From: Nocardioides luteus
GTDB lineage: Bacteria; Actinomycetota; Actinomycetes; Propionibacteriales; Nocardioidaceae
Length of the DNA: 64,000 nucleotides
Reading direction: 5' to 3'
NCBI RefSeq assembly: GCF_014648595.1
Contig: NZ_BMRK01000009.1
Coordinates: 62,001-126,000, forward strand
Shown here in pieces: positions 52,415 through 62,037 of this stretch. Position numbers and translations under genes: made by a program. The notes under the pieces are model-generated. The model searched no databases. It was not told the origin of the DNA and worked only from the letters and a program-made list of their open reading frames with translations. Within the stretch, counting starts at the first letter, position 1; each line of letters begins with the position of its first letter.

Positions 52415-54621
52415 GCGATCGAGTAGGTGGCGCCGCCGGTCGTGCCGAGCTGTGTCGCCGCGACGCCGTGGCGCTCGGCCAGCGAGGTGAGCCGCTCGAC
52501 GTCGTCGGCCTTCACGGTGACGATCGCGCGGGCGACCGACTCGGAGAAGAGCGCGACGAACGAGTCGCCGGAGAGCGTGACGGAGACGCCGATGCCGGAC
52601 GACATCGCCGGCTCGGCCAGCGCCTGCATCAGGCCGCCGTCGGAGAGGTCGTGGGCCGAGGTGATGAAGCGGGCCTCGCCGAGCAGCTCGGCGAGCGCCT
52701 TCTCCGCGGCCAGGTCGACCTTCGGCGGCAGACCACCGAGGTGGCCGTGCACGACGTGGGCCCACTCCGAGCCGGAGAGCTCCTCGTGGGTCTCACCGAG
52801 CAGGACGACGACCTCGTCGGCGGCCTGGAAGTCGGACGGCGTACGCGTGGTGACGTCCTCGATCACACCGAGCGTGGCGACCACCGGCGTCGGGTGGATG
52901 GCAACCTCGCCGGTCTGGTTGTAGAGCGAGACGTTGCCGCCGGTGACCGGGATGCCGAGCTCGAGGCAGGCGTCCTTGAGGCCGCGGGTGGCCTCGGCGA
53001 ACTGCCACATCACGTCGGGGTCCTCCGGGGAGCCGAAGTTGAGGCAGTCGGAGATGGCCAGCGGCTGGGCACCGACGGAGGCGACGTTGCGGTAGGACTC
53101 CGAGAGGGCGAGCTGCGCACCGGCGTACGGGTCCAGCTTGGCGAAGCGCCCGTTGGCGTCGGTCGCGAGCGCGACACCGAGGTTGGTCGACTCGTCGACG
53201 CGGATCATGCCGCCGTCGGCGGGCTGGGAGAGGACGGTGTTGCCGCGGACGTAGCGGTCGTACTGCTCGGTGATCCAGGACTTGTCGCACAGGTTCTCCG
53301 AGGCGACCAGCTTCAGGATCGTCTCGCGCAGCTCGTCGGCGGAGGCCGCGCGCGGCAGCTTCTCGGCGACGTCGGCCTGCAGCGAGTCCTGCCACGACGG
53401 GCGGGCGTAAGGACGCTCGTAGACCGGGCCGTCGTGGGCGACGGTGGTGGGGTCGACGTCGACGATCGTCTCGCCGTGCCAGTCGACGCGCAGCCGGCCC
53501 TCGCCGGTCACGTTGCCGATGACGGCCGCCTCGACGTCCCACTTGGCGCAGATGTCCATGAAGGTCGCCTCGTCCTCGGGAGCGATCACCGCCATCATCC
53601 GCTCCTGGGACTCGCTCATCAGGATCTCCTCCGGAGCGAGCGTGGAGTCGCGCAGCGGCACCCGCTCGAGATGGACGTGCATGCCGCCGTCACCGGCCGC
53701 GGCCAGCTCGGAGGTGGCGCAGGAGATCCCGGCAGCACCGAAGTCCTGGATGCCGCGGACGATGCCCGCGGAGAAGAGCTCGAGGGTGCACTCGATCAGC
53801 AGCTTCTCCATGAACGGGTCGCCGACCTGCACGCTCGGCCGCTTGGCGGGGCCGTCCTCGTCGAACTCGACCGACGCCAGGATCGAGGCACCGCCGATGC
53901 CGTCGCCACCGGTGCGGGCGCCGTACATGATGACCAGGTTGCCGGCGCCGCTCGCCTTGGCGAGGTGAAGGTCCTCGTGGCGCAGCACGCCGACGCAGAG
54001 CGCGTTGACCAGCGGGTTGCCGAGGTAGGAGGCGTCGAAGACGGCCTCACCGCCGATGTTGGGCAGGCCCAGGCAGTTGCCGTAGTGGCCGATGCCGGAG
54101 ACGATGCCGGGCAGCACCCGGTGGGTGTCCTCCTCGGCCAGCGGGCCGAACCGGAGCGGGTCCATCACCGCGACCGGGCGGGCACCCATCGCGAGGATGT
54201 CGCGGACGATGCCGCCGACGCCGGTCGCCGCACCCTGGTGGGGCTCGACGTAGGAGGGGTGGTTGTGGGACTCGACCTTGAACGTGACCGCGTAGCCCTG
54301 GCCGACGTCGAGGACGCCCGCGTTCTCGCCGATGCCGGCGAGCATCTTGCCGGCCGGGGTCTCCTGCGGGATCTCGCCGAACTGCTTGAGGTGGACCTTG
54401 GAGGACTTGTAGGAGCAGTGCTCCGACCACATCACCGAGTACATCGCCAGCTCCGCGCCGGTCGGCCGGCGGCCGAGGATGCTCTTGATCTCGGCGTACT
54501 CGTCCTCCTTCAGACCGAGCTCGGCCCAGGGCTGCTCGCGGTCGGGGTCACCGGCAGCGTGGTGCACGGTGTCCAGGAGCGGAAGATCGGACTCAACGGC
54601 GGCGGACGAAGTCTCGGTCAC
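52333..54621 (-). CDS. purL: FGAM synthase, large subunit
   Basis: A 762-residue small-type PurL, which with PurQ and PurS converts FGAR to FGAM using glutamine and ATP. Marks are [66 protein letters not shown] and [14 protein letters not shown]. Length is typical. The membrane-anchored gene upstream ends 38 bases before the start and may share the transcript. purQS lie 6.4 kb away. Confidence 0.96.
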   Translation of the reverse strand: MTETSSAAVESDLPLLDTVHHAAGDPDREQPWAELGLKEDEYAEIKSILGRRPTGAELAMYSVMWSEHCSYKSSKVHLKQFGEIPQETPAGKMLAGIGENAGVLDVGQGYAVTFKVESHNHPSYVEPHQGAATGVGGIVRDILAMGARPVAVMDPLRFGPLAEEDTHRVLPGIVSGIGHYGNCLGLPNIGGEAVFDASYLGNPLVNALCVGVLRHEDLHLAKASGAGNLVIMYGARTGGDGIGGASILASVEFDEDGPAKRPSVQVGDPFMEKLLIECTLELFSAGIVRGIQDFGAAGISCATSELAAAGDGGMHVHLERVPLRDSTLAPEEILMSESQERMMAVIAPEDEATFMDICAKWDVEAAVIGNVTGEGRLRVDWHGETIVDVDPTTVAHDGPVYERPYARPSWQDSLQADVAEKLPRAASADELRETILKLVASENLCDKSWITEQYDRYVRGNTVLSQPADGGMIRVDESTNLGVALATDANGRFAKLDPYAGAQLALSESYRNVASVGAQPLAISDCLNFGSPEDPDVMWQFAEATRGLKDACLELGIPVTGGNVSLYNQTGEVAIHPTPVVATLGVIEDVTTRTPSDFQAADEVVVLLGETHEELSGSEWAHVVHGHLGGLPPKVDLAAEKALAELLGEARFITSAHDLSDGGLMQALAEPAMSSGIGVSVTLSGDSFVALFSESVARAIVTVKADDVERLTSLAERHGVAATQLGTTGGATYSIAYDGGTVEIPLEELTGVWRSTLREALA

Positions 54622-54659
54622 GGGCAGAAATCTACGTCAGAAGGTGCCGATCCCCCGAG

Positions 54660-55304
54660 TCAGCGAGGCAGCCCCCGCCACTCCCGCAGGTCTCGGATCT
54701 CCCCGAACTCCGCCAGCGCCTGCCTGGCGATCTCGCCGTCACCGGCGTAGGCCGCGACCGTCCAGCCGTGCCCTTCGACCATCTCGGCGGTGATCCAGGA
54801 GGCCTCGCCGTGCGGGGTGGGCAGTCGTCGCGGTCGCCAGGAGAGCGACATCCCGCCGTCGGGACGCTGCTCGACCTTCGGGGTCGAGCCGGTGGCTGCG
54901 TACTTCTGCCGGCCGGTGGTCCACTCGCTCCAGTAGGCGTAGTGGAGGTAGACCTGGCTGCCCTCCCAGGTCATCGAGCACTCCACGAAGAGGTCACGCT
55001 CGCCGGTCTCGCGACGGGTGCACTCACCCCCGCGGGCGGCGTCGACGTAGCCAGGGAAGACCCACTTCATGCCGTCCTCGCCGCGCGGGTCCGGGCAGCG
55101 GGTCAGCGAGCCGGAGCCGTCGCCGTCCCAGCAGACGTAGGGCGTGTTGGTCCGCTGGGTGGTCGAACTGACCTGGTCGGCGACCGCGAAGGGACCGATC
55201 ACCTCGCCGCCGTGGGCGAGGTGGATGATCCCGGCGACCGTCAGCGCGAGCAGAACGGTGATCGCGAAGAGGACGGGCGTGATCCAGTCTCGTCGTCGCT
55301 GCAC
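54660..55304 (-). CDS. Hypothetical single-helix envelope protein
   Basis: A 214-residue protein with a short basic N-terminus, one membrane helix (residues about 9-30, VLFAITVLLALTVAGIIHLA), and an extracytoplasmic domain with paired cysteines (YVCWDGDGSGSLTRCPDP, GGECTRRETGERDLFVECSM) suggesting two disulfides. No known family recognised. The GTG at 55304 follows a GGGGG site and precedes the hydrophobic segment properly. Located directly upstream of purL. Confidence 0.7.
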   Translation of the reverse strand: MQRRRDWITPVLFAITVLLALTVAGIIHLAHGGEVIGPFAVADQVSSTTQRTNTPYVCWDGDGSGSLTRCPDPRGEDGMKWVFPGYVDAARGGECTRRETGERDLFVECSMTWEGSQVYLHYAYWSEWTTGRQKYAATGSTPKVEQRPDGGMSLSWRPRRLPTPHGEASWITAEMVEGHGWTVAAYAGDGEIARQALAEFGEIRDLREWRGLPR

Positions 55305-55469
55305 AGGCCCCCACCCCCTTGCGATCGCTCCTTTACCAAGGTAACGCCGCAGCGCCGCTTTGGTTAGGGCCCAAGGGCCGGAGACAACTGATGTCAGGTC
55401 AACCAAGCGGTCGTCGGTGCGCGAGTCCTCTGGTGTCAGAGTGACGGTTGTGACTACCGTGACGAAACT

Positions 55470-56822
55470 ATGGGGGACTACAGAAGATTCAGGTACGTCA
55501 GACGGGTGCTCGGTGTCAGCTTGATCTCCGGCGTGGTCGGTGTCGCGGGCATGGTGGTCCCGAGCCCCGCAGCCGCCGCCAACCCGGTCACGCCGGGCAA
55601 CTTCACCGGCTTCGGCTTCGACCAGTGCAACGCGCCGTCCCAGACGGCGATGGACCGCTGGTGGAAGCACTCCAACTTCGGCGCGGTCGGCATCTACATC
55701 GCCGGGAACTCCCGCGGCTGCCGCAAGCAGACCAACCTCAGCGCGACCTGGGTCCGCAAGCAGCAGGCCCGCGGGTGGCGGCTGCTGCCGATCACGCTCG
55801 GACCGCAGGCCTCGTGCAACCCGCATTTCCCGCGCTATCGCGACGACCCGCGGATCAGCGCGAAGTCGACCAACCAGTACGCCGCCGCGAAGAGCCAGGG
55901 CGTCAAGCAGGCGAACGCGACCGCCGACGCGGCCAAGCGCTACGGCATCGCTCGCGGCAGCACGATGTTCTACGACCTCGAGGGCTTCGACATCCGCAAC
56001 AAGCGGTGCCGTGAGTCGGCGATGTGGTTCGTCTCGGCCTGGAGCCACCGGATCAAGAAGCTCGGCTACCGCCCGGCGATGTACTCCAGCGCCTCCTCCG
56101 GCATCAAGGCGATGTGGGACGTCTGGCACGCCCAGCCGCGCGGCTTCGTCTACCCCGCCGACATCTGGATCGCCGACTGGGACGGTCGCGCCGGCACCTC
56201 GACGAAGTACATCCCCGCCAAGCCGTGGAGCCCGCACCGAAGGGTCAAGCAGTACCGCGGCCCCCACAAGGAGACCCACGGCGGCGTCACGATCGAGATC
56301 GACTCCAACTACGTCGACGTCGGTCGCGGCTCGTCCGCCCGGGCGATGACCCACTGCGGTGGCGTCCCGGTCAGCTTCACCAGCTACCCCGAGCTGAAGC
56401 CCCGCACCAGCTCCTACCAGCCCTCACCCGTCTACGTGAAGGCGCTCGAGTGCATGCTGCGCGAGCGCGGCGGATTCCGCGGTCCCATCGACGGGACGTA
56501 CGACGCGGGGCTGGTCCGGTCGGTCAACGCCTGGCAGCGCTCGCACGGGCTGTCGGTGCGCAAGACCTGGACGAGGGCCGCCTGGAAGACGCTGTGGGCC
56601 GCCAACAGCCGCCCGCTCCTCAAGCGCGGCTCCACCGGCGAGCGCGTCCGCGACCTCCAGCGCGCCCTCAACGCCACCACCGCCCGCGAGCGCGCGAAGG
56701 TCACCGGCACCCTCGACTGGAACACCCACGTCGCCCTCGTCGCCTACCAGAAGCGCCTCGGCCGCACCGCCAACGGGATGGCCACCGAGGTCACCTGGTA
56801 CGACCTGGCCCACGGCCGCTGA
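55470..56822 (+). CDS. Secreted DUF1906 glycoside-hydrolase-like protein with a peptidoglycan-binding domain
   Basis: A 450-residue exported protein. The basic RRFRYVRRV start and hydrophobic stretch to about residue 38 (PSPAAAA) form a signal peptide. Residues 45-295 match the DUF1906 glycosidase-like fold (GFGFDQCNAP, GIYIAGNSRGC, TMFYDLEGFD, YRPAMYSSASSG, IWIADWDGR). Residues 315-450 contain two peptidoglycan-binding repeats (GFRGPIDGTYDAGLVRSVNAW; LQRALN... then WNTHVALVAYQKRLG). Wall remodelling is a reasonable guess. Followed by a strong terminator. Confidence 0.88.
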   Translation: MGDYRRFRYVRRVLGVSLISGVVGVAGMVVPSPAAAANPVTPGNFTGFGFDQCNAPSQTAMDRWWKHSNFGAVGIYIAGNSRGCRKQTNLSATWVRKQQARGWRLLPITLGPQASCNPHFPRYRDDPRISAKSTNQYAAAKSQGVKQANATADAAKRYGIARGSTMFYDLEGFDIRNKRCRESAMWFVSAWSHRIKKLGYRPAMYSSASSGIKAMWDVWHAQPRGFVYPADIWIADWDGRAGTSTKYIPAKPWSPHRRVKQYRGPHKETHGGVTIEIDSNYVDVGRGSSARAMTHCGGVPVSFTSYPELKPRTSSYQPSPVYVKALECMLRERGGFRGPIDGTYDAGLVRSVNAWQRSHGLSVRKTWTRAAWKTLWAANSRPLLKRGSTGERVRDLQRALNATTARERAKVTGTLDWNTHVALVAYQKRLGRTANGMATEVTWYDLAHGR

Positions 56823-56831
56823 GTCCCGAGC

Positions 56832-56873
56832 TGTGAAGCCGAGCGTGGCCCATCGGTCACGCTCGGCTTCACA
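56832..56873. terminator. Strong bidirectional terminator
   Basis: Perfect 16-bp arms TGTGAAGCCGAGCGTG and CACGCTCGGCTTCACA with a 10-base loop, between the convergent stops at 56822 (+) and 56869 (-). Confidence 0.85.
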
Positions 56874-57492
56874 ACTCCTCGGGGTCCGAGCAGAACAGGT
56901 GCTGATCGGCACTCGCATGCCCGACGGTCCGGGTGCCGTCCTCCTCCGTGCGCGGAGTCATCGACTCAGGGAACGGCGAGGAGACCACGCCGAGGCAGAA
57001 CCGGACCTCCTCGACGTCGCTCGGCACCGACAGCGTCCCCGAACCGAAGTCGTTCCCGAACGGATGGAACCAGGTCAGTGGAAGCGCCGACCTCACGTCG
57101 ACCTCTACGGTCTCCCCCGGCTTCACCATCGTGACTCCGACTCTCGGGACTGACTCCCAGATGTGGTCCGACTCCGGGAAGCCGAAGAGCGCCTGCGACA
57201 GCAGGGCTCCGCCGCCCGCGTCCTCGGTGACGTACGCCGTGTCCTCGCGGTGGCGGACACCACCACCCGACGGCACCGCCGGCCGGTTGACGAGCATCAG
57301 CGGCTCGTCACCATCGTTGGAGAACCGGTAGCGCACCTCGACCTCGGTGTTCCCGGGCGTCACTTCGACGTCGAAGCGCGCCTCGGGCGCGGAGGCGGTG
57401 CTCGACGGCCCGTGCTCGCCATATGGCTCGTCATGCGCGCAGCCGCTGAGGGCCAGCATCAGCGCGACTGCCGGAACGAAGACGCGGACCAT
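56869..57492 (-). CDS. Lipoprotein, paralogue of its upstream neighbour
   Basis: A 207-residue lipoprotein with signal peptide and lipobox LALSGC (Cys18). The mature part is a beta-rich domain (RYRFSNDGDEPLMLVN, PGETVEVDVRSALPL) ending DVEEVRFCLGV ... HLFCSDPEEL. The two C-terminal Cys motifs recur in the neighbouring lipoprotein, so the genes are tandem duplicates. The ATG at 57492 overlaps the upstream stop by one base (TGATG). Function unknown. Confidence 0.8.
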   Translation of the reverse strand: MVRVFVPAVALMLALSGCAHDEPYGEHGPSSTASAPEARFDVEVTPGNTEVEVRYRFSNDGDEPLMLVNRPAVPSGGGVRHREDTAYVTEDAGGGALLSQALFGFPESDHIWESVPRVGVTMVKPGETVEVDVRSALPLTWFHPFGNDFGSGTLSVPSDVEEVRFCLGVVSSPFPESMTPRTEEDGTRTVGHASADQHLFCSDPEEL

Positions 57493-58103
57493 CAGCCCAG
57501 GGGTACCGGGTCCGAGCAGAAGATCTGCTGGGCCTCGGCGGCTGAGTCGGAATGGGCGAGACCGGTCATCTCGGTCGGCACACCCTCGGGGTAGACGTCG
57601 CGGAGGTCGAGGACACCGACACAGAAGATGACCTCCTCTACCGAGTCCGGAAGCTTCGGGACCGAGTCGTCGGTGAACGGGCGGTACTCGTCGAGCGGAA
57701 GCGGCACGCTTACGTCTCGCCTCAGCTCCTCGCCCGCCGCCACCTCGGCCCAACCGACCGCCGGCATCTGGGCAAACGTCTTGTCGTCCGGCAGCGCGAA
57801 GACCCGCTTGCTCACCTCGGCCCGATCGCCGCCGCTGCCCAGGACGTAGACCGTGTTGGCCGATTTCGCCTGCAGCGACCCGTTGGCGTACGCCGGAATC
57901 GCGTCGACCACGTAGACATCGACGTCAGCGCGGTTCGCTACCCGATAGCTGACCTCGAGCGCACTGCCCGAGCGAGTGACCTCGGACTCGAACCGGACGC
58001 CGTCGACCTCCCGCTCGCCCTCCGGAACCTTCGCACAACCAGCCGTGACGAGACCTCCGACCATCAGCGAAGCCCCGAGCAGGGTCGATCTGGTGGCGGT
58101 CAC
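57492..58103 (-). CDS. Lipoprotein, paralogue of its downstream neighbour
   Basis: A 203-residue lipoprotein: signal peptide with lipobox LVTAGC (Cys23), then a beta-rich domain (SYRVANRADVDVYVVDAIPA) ending SVEEVIFCVGV ... QQIFCSDPVPLG, matching its neighbour. The GTG at 58103 with GGAG nine bases upstream gives a proper signal peptide; a longer frame to 58241 would bury it behind 46 residues. Probable two-gene operon of envelope proteins. Confidence 0.78.
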   Translation of the reverse strand: MTATRSTLLGASLMVGGLVTAGCAKVPEGEREVDGVRFESEVTRSGSALEVSYRVANRADVDVYVVDAIPAYANGSLQAKSANTVYVLGSGGDRAEVSKRVFALPDDKTFAQMPAVGWAEVAAGEELRRDVSVPLPLDEYRPFTDDSVPKLPDSVEEVIFCVGVLDLRDVYPEGVPTEMTGLAHSDSAAEAQQIFCSDPVPLG

Positions 58104-58237
58104 TGTGCGAGGCTCCGATCCCGGGTCGATCAGCTCGGGCGTGCTGAAGTGTGCGGCGAGCTCTTCCCTTGAACACGCGCGGCCACCCCGAAACGTCGCA
58201 CTCGCCCCGAAATCCGGGACGATGTCGTGCAGCCGCG

Positions 58238-58744
58238 TCATGATAACGGGTTGGGCAGGGCGCCGGGGAGCTCCGCGAGGAGGTCGCGGGCGCGGGCGGC
58301 GACCTTGTGCTCGACCAGCACCTCGTACTTGGTCGGCACCACGACCTTCACGCTCGAGAAGTCGCGGGTGCCACGGGTGGCGGCGTAGCCGATCAGCGAC
58401 CAGATCAGGCCGAAGACGACGCCGAGGAGCACCGTCGAGAGCAGGATGAAGAGGAAGTTCTCGCCGCCGAAGAGCGACATGATCAGGCCGACGAAGACGC
58501 CGAGCCAGGCGCCGGAGAGGACACCGGCGAGGGCGACCTTGCTCCAGGTGAGGCGGCCGGTGATCCGCTCGATCTGCTTCAGCTCGGTGCCGACGATCAT
58601 GCAGTTCTCGACCGGGAACTCCTTGTCGGCGAGGAAGTCGACCGTCTTCTGCGCAGCCGCGTAGTCGTCGTAGGTCGCGAGCGACTGAGGGAACTCCAGC
58701 TTCAGCGGGCGCTGCGGGCCGCTGACCGGCGAAGAGAAGGACAT
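58238..58744 (-). CDS. General stress protein (YflT/GSP17M-like) with membrane hairpin
   Basis: A 168-residue protein. Residues 20-60 match the GSP17M domain (TYDDYAAAQKTVDFLADKEFPVENCMIVGTELKQIE). Two adjacent hydrophobic segments (VALAGVLSGAWLGVFVGLIMSL, FLFILLSTVLLGVVFGLIW) form a Gly-rich hairpin at 70-120, then a soluble tail. This architecture is common in actinobacteria; function unknown. The ATG at 58744 is 35 bases after the TetR gene stop. Confidence 0.83.
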   Translation of the reverse strand: MSFSSPVSGPQRPLKLEFPQSLATYDDYAAAQKTVDFLADKEFPVENCMIVGTELKQIERITGRLTWSKVALAGVLSGAWLGVFVGLIMSLFGGENFLFILLSTVLLGVVFGLIWSLIGYAATRGTRDFSSVKVVVPTKYEVLVEHKVAARARDLLAELPGALPNPLS

Positions 58745-58779
58745 ACTCCCAGTGTGCCGCAGACCGGGCGGGAAACGCG

Positions 58780-59331
58780 TCAGCTCTTGAGCACGCCGTT
58801 GGCGATGACGTCGAGCATGGGACGTACGTCCTCGGGCTCGAGCGAGGCCTGGTCGGCCATGGTCGCGACGCCGCCGAGGAGGCGGCAGACATCCAGGTTG
58901 TCGACGTCCTCGCGGAGCGCGTCGCCGGCAGCGATGGCGTCGAGGACGCGCTCGTTCGCGTCGGCGTAGGCCTGACACTTCGTACGCAGCGGGGAGTCCT
59001 GGCAGCCGAGGGAGGCCGTGATCTTGGCGGCGGCGCCCTGGTTGCGGGTCAGCAGGGCGATGTACTCCTCGAACCAGGCGAGCAGCTTCTCCCGACAGCC
59101 GCCCTCGGTCGCGAGGGCCTTGTCGACGTGGGTGAAGACCTCTTCGATCCACGAGGAGAAGATCGCCTCGTGGAGCGCCTCCCGCGTCGGGAAATGGCGA
59201 TAGAGGGTGCCGGGGCCGACGCCTGCGCGGCGGGCGACCTCGTCGAGCGGGGCGTCGAGACCGCGCTCCTTGAACACCGCATGAGCGACCTCGATCAGCC
59301 GCTCGCGGTTGCGCTGCGCGTCGGCTCTCAT
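58780..59331 (-). CDS. TetR-family repressor of the divergent MFS pump
   Basis: A 183-residue TetR protein: HTH residues 8-55 (RERLIEVAHAVFKERGLDAP, VGPGTLYRHFPTREALHEAI) and a helical C-terminal ligand domain with three Cys residues (SLGCQDSPLRTKCQAY, DVCRLL). Divergent from a DHA2 MFS gene, with two palindromes in between, one inside the pump promoter. The architecture is that of a drug-sensing repressor. Confidence 0.9.
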   Translation of the reverse strand: MRADAQRNRERLIEVAHAVFKERGLDAPLDEVARRAGVGPGTLYRHFPTREALHEAIFSSWIEEVFTHVDKALATEGGCREKLLAWFEEYIALLTRNQGAAAKITASLGCQDSPLRTKCQAYADANERVLDAIAAGDALREDVDNLDVCRLLGGVATMADQASLEPEDVRPMLDVIANGVLKS

Positions 59332-59410
59332 CTTGACCTCCTCAGTGGCACCCGTCGGGCGTGCCGGGGCCTCAAGTTAACAGCAAGCACCGCTCGAAGA
59401 ACTAAATAGA

Positions 59411-59468
59411 TTGCCAACCGGAGACACTCTCCGGTAGTGTTCCAATCAAGCGGAGACTTCCTCCGCTT
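59411..59468 (+). promoter_or_regulatory. MFS promoter with embedded operator and a second palindrome
   Basis: TTGCCA (59411-59416) and TAGTGT (59435-59440) are separated by 18 bases. The palindrome CCGGAGA-CAC-TCTCCGG (59418-59434) fills that spacer. A second palindrome, AAGCGGAG-ACTTC-CTCCGCTT, lies at 59448-59468. Both carry CGGAG half-sites, matching a TetR dimer site that would block polymerase. Binding is inferred. Confidence 0.75.
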
Positions 59469-59506
59469 CACTGTACTCCTTCTCCGTCTCCAACAGGAGC
59501 TCTCGA

Positions 59507-60955
59507 ATGACATCCACCGTGGCACCACCCACGCCACCCCCGGCCCCGACGGCCGCCAGAGCGGCCGGCGCCGGGATCGCCCTGGTCCTGGTCGCCCAGC
59601 TGATGATCGTGCTCGACTCCGCGGTCGTGAACGTCGCACTCCCCCGGATCGCCGCCGACCTCGAGTTCACGCCGGCCGCCCTCACCTGGGTCCTCAACGG
59701 CTACACCCTCGCCTTCGGAGGCCTGCTGCTTCTCGGCGGCCGGCTCGGTGACGTCTTCGGTCGTCGCCGCATGTTCATCATCGGACTCTCCGTCTTCACC
59801 CTCTTCTCTCTCGCGGGCGGTCTCGCGCCGACCGACGACCTGCTGGTCTTCGCCCGCGCGCTGCAAGGCTTCGGCGCCGCCATCGCCGCACCTCAGGTGC
59901 TCGCCCTGCTCACCACCTCGGCGAAGGACGAGGCCGGGCGGGCGCGGGCGATCGCGCTCTTCGCGGCCGTCTCCTCCAGCGGTGCGTCGATCGGCCTGAT
60001 CCTCGGCGGCATCCTCACCGACATCGCGTCGTGGCGCTGGACGCTGTTCATCAACGTGCCGATCGGCCTCGTCGTCCTCGCCCTCGTCGGCCGGCTCGTC
60101 TCCGAGACCGACCGTCGGCCGGGACGCTTCGACGTCGTCGGCGCGCTGACCGCCACCGGCGGTGCGGCCGCGATCGTCTGGTCGCTGATCGGCGCACCCG
60201 AGCACGGCTGGGCCTCCCCCCGCACCATCGGCGGCATCGCGGTCGGCCTGCTCCTGCTGGTCGCCCTCGTACTCACCGAGCGCCGGGTCGCTCACCCGCT
60301 GCTGCGGCTCCAGCTCTTCACCAGCCACCGCCGCGTCGCCGCGCTCGTCGCCACCCTCGGTCTGGTCGGGGCGCAGTTCTCTACGTTCTACCTGACCGTG
60401 ATCTACCTGCAGGGCGTGCTCGGCCTCGGTCCGCTCGCCTCGGGGCTGGCCTTCCTGCCGCTGTCCCTGACGATCTTCACGATGTCCCGCATCGCTCCGC
60501 GGATCGCAGGGCGGATCGGGATGCACCGGGTGCTGGTGGTCGGCGCCGTCGGTCTCACCGCGTCGTTCGTCTGGCTGAGCACGCTGTCCGAGACGAGCAC
60601 GTACGCCGGTGCCGTGCTGGCTCCGTTCATCCTCAACGGCGCCTTCGCCTCGCTCGTCTTCACCTCCACCACGGCCCTCGCCCTGGAGGGCGTCGACGCC
60701 GCCCACGCCGGCTCCGCTTCGGGTCTGGTGCAGACCATGCAGCAGCTCGGCGGCTCGATCGGCCTGGCCGTGATCGCCTCGGTCTACGTCGCCAACGGCA
60801 CCCCCGGCGAGGTCGTACCCGGCCTCCGCGAGGCCTTCCTCGCCGCGGCCTCCCTCGCGGCGATCGGCATCATCGCCTCGCTCACGCTGGTCATCCGGCG
60901 GCCGACCCGGGTGCCTGCGTACGCTCCGGAGCCGGTGGTCGCCGCGGCGGAGTGA
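59507..60955 (+). CDS. MFS transporter, DHA2 drug:H+ antiporter
   Basis: A 482-residue 14-helix pump: LMIVLDSAVVNVALPRIAAD is the DHA2 helix 1 motif, LTWVLNGYTLAFGGLLLLGGRLGDVFGRRR contains motif A, and ASIGLILGGILTDIASWRW is motif C. The ATG at 59507 has an AGGAG site eight bases upstream. Controlled in all likelihood by the divergent TetR. Ends before a bidirectional terminator shared with purQ. Confidence 0.94.
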   Translation: MTSTVAPPTPPPAPTAARAAGAGIALVLVAQLMIVLDSAVVNVALPRIAADLEFTPAALTWVLNGYTLAFGGLLLLGGRLGDVFGRRRMFIIGLSVFTLFSLAGGLAPTDDLLVFARALQGFGAAIAAPQVLALLTTSAKDEAGRARAIALFAAVSSSGASIGLILGGILTDIASWRWTLFINVPIGLVVLALVGRLVSETDRRPGRFDVVGALTATGGAAAIVWSLIGAPEHGWASPRTIGGIAVGLLLLVALVLTERRVAHPLLRLQLFTSHRRVAALVATLGLVGAQFSTFYLTVIYLQGVLGLGPLASGLAFLPLSLTIFTMSRIAPRIAGRIGMHRVLVVGAVGLTASFVWLSTLSETSTYAGAVLAPFILNGAFASLVFTSTTALALEGVDAAHAGSASGLVQTMQQLGGSIGLAVIASVYVANGTPGEVVPGLREAFLAAASLAAIGIIASLTLVIRRPTRVPAYAPEPVVAAAE

Positions 60956-60981
60956 GCACACCGACCGCTCGGTGGAACCCG

Positions 60982-61015
60982 AACGGCCCGGCTCGCGATC
61001 GCGAGCCGGGCCGTT
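60982..61015. terminator. Bidirectional terminator between MFS and purQ
   Basis: A perfect 34-bp palindrome with 17-bp arms (AACGGCCCGGCTCGCGA / TCGCGAGCCGGGCCGTT), between the stops at 60955 (+) and 61030 (-). Confidence 0.85.
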
Positions 61016-61029
61016 TCAGGTGCCGATGA

Positions 61030-61698
61030 TCAGGCGAAGGCCTTCTCGGCCAGCGAGGTGAAGAAGCCGAGCCCGTCGGTGCCGGAGCCGGTGAGCCTCT
61101 CGACGGCGTGCTCGGGGTGGGGCATCAGGCCGACGACGTTGCCGGCCTCGTTGGTGATGCCGGCGATGTCGTTGATCGAGCCGTTGGGGTTGACGTCGAC
61201 GTAGCGTGCGACGATGCGGCCCTCGCCCTCGAGGCGCTTGACGGTCTCGTCGTCGGCGACGTACTGCCCCTCGCCGTTCTTCAGCGGGACGACGATCTCC
61301 TGGTCCTTCCTGAACGCGGAGGTCCAGGCGGTCGAGGCGTTCTCGATGCGCAGCTTCTGGTCGCGGCAGATGAACTTGAGGTGGTCGTTGCGCAGCAGGC
61401 CGCCGGGGAGCAGGTGAGACTCCACCAGCATCTGGAAGCCGTTGCAGATGCCGAGGACCGGGAGACCCTTCTGGGCACCCTCGATGACCTCGGTCATGAT
61501 CGGTGCGAACCGCGAGATGGCACCGCAGCGCAGGTAGTCGCCGTAGGAGAAGCCGCCCGGCAGGATCACCGCGTCGACACCCTGCAGGTCGTGGTCGCCG
61601 TGCCAGAGCGCGACGGCCTCGTTGCCCCCGACGCGCACGGCGCGCTGGGCGTCGACGTCGTCGAGCGTGCCCGGGAAGGTGATGACGCCGATCTTCAC
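61030..61698 (-). CDS. purQ: FGAM synthase, glutaminase subunit
   Basis: A 222-residue class I glutamine amidotransferase: [11 protein letters not shown] holds the nucleophile Cys, and [11 protein letters not shown] the His and Glu of the triad; [16 protein letters not shown] is conserved in PurQ. It supplies ammonia to PurL. The ATG overlaps the purS stop by four bases. Confidence 0.96.
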   Translation of the reverse strand: MKIGVITFPGTLDDVDAQRAVRVGGNEAVALWHGDHDLQGVDAVILPGGFSYGDYLRCGAISRFAPIMTEVIEGAQKGLPVLGICNGFQMLVESHLLPGGLLRNDHLKFICRDQKLRIENASTAWTSAFRKDQEIVVPLKNGEGQYVADDETVKRLEGEGRIVARYVDVNPNGSINDIAGITNEAGNVVGLMPHPEHAVERLTGSGTDGLGFFTSLAEKAFA

Positions 61699-61958
61699 TT
61701 GGCCATCTCCTCGGCGGGCTCCTCGACGCGCACGACGTAGTTCTCGATCACCGTGTTGGCCAGGAAGGTCTCGGCCAGCTTGTCGATCTGGGCGAGCGCC
61801 TCGTCGGTGACCTCGGGGATCTCCAGCTCGAACCGCTTGCCCTGACGGACCTCGGTGACCCCGGTGAACCCGAGCCGCGGCAGGGCGCCGAGGACGGCCT
61901 TCCCCTGCGGGTCGAGAATCTCGGGCTTGGGCATGACGTCGACGACAACGCGAGGCAT
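61695..61958 (-). CDS. purS: FGAM synthase, PurS subunit
   Basis: An 87-residue Pur[22 protein letters not shown] and the [18 protein letters not shown] strand are characteristic. PurS bridges PurL and PurQ. First gene of the purS-purQ operon, divergent from an MFS gene by 79 bases. Confidence 0.95.
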   Translation of the reverse strand: MPRVVVDVMPKPEILDPQGKAVLGALPRLGFTGVTEVRQGKRFELEIPEVTDEALAQIDKLAETFLANTVIENYVVRVEEPAEEMAK

Positions 61959-62023
61959 GGCTGCAGTCTAGGTCGGGCGAGCGCCCCGGACCTAAACCGT
62001 TCGCGCCTGGTCATCGCCGTCTT

Positions 62024-62029
62024 TACGAT
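62024..62029 (+). promoter_or_regulatory. -10 box of the MFS gene (leaderless)
   Basis: TACGAT lies eight bases before the GTG at 62038 and no ribosome-binding site is evident. Confidence 0.4.
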
Positions 62030-62037
62030 CGCTCCTC

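Noticed and set aside
51688-54750. 1020-residue plus-strand open frame
   Set aside because: Antisense to purL and out of frame with the DUF2306 gene; no domain recognisable.
58104-58241. 46-residue N-terminal extension of the second lipoprotein
   Set aside because: It would place the signal peptide and lipobox internally; the GTG at 58103 with GGAG gives a normal lipoprotein.
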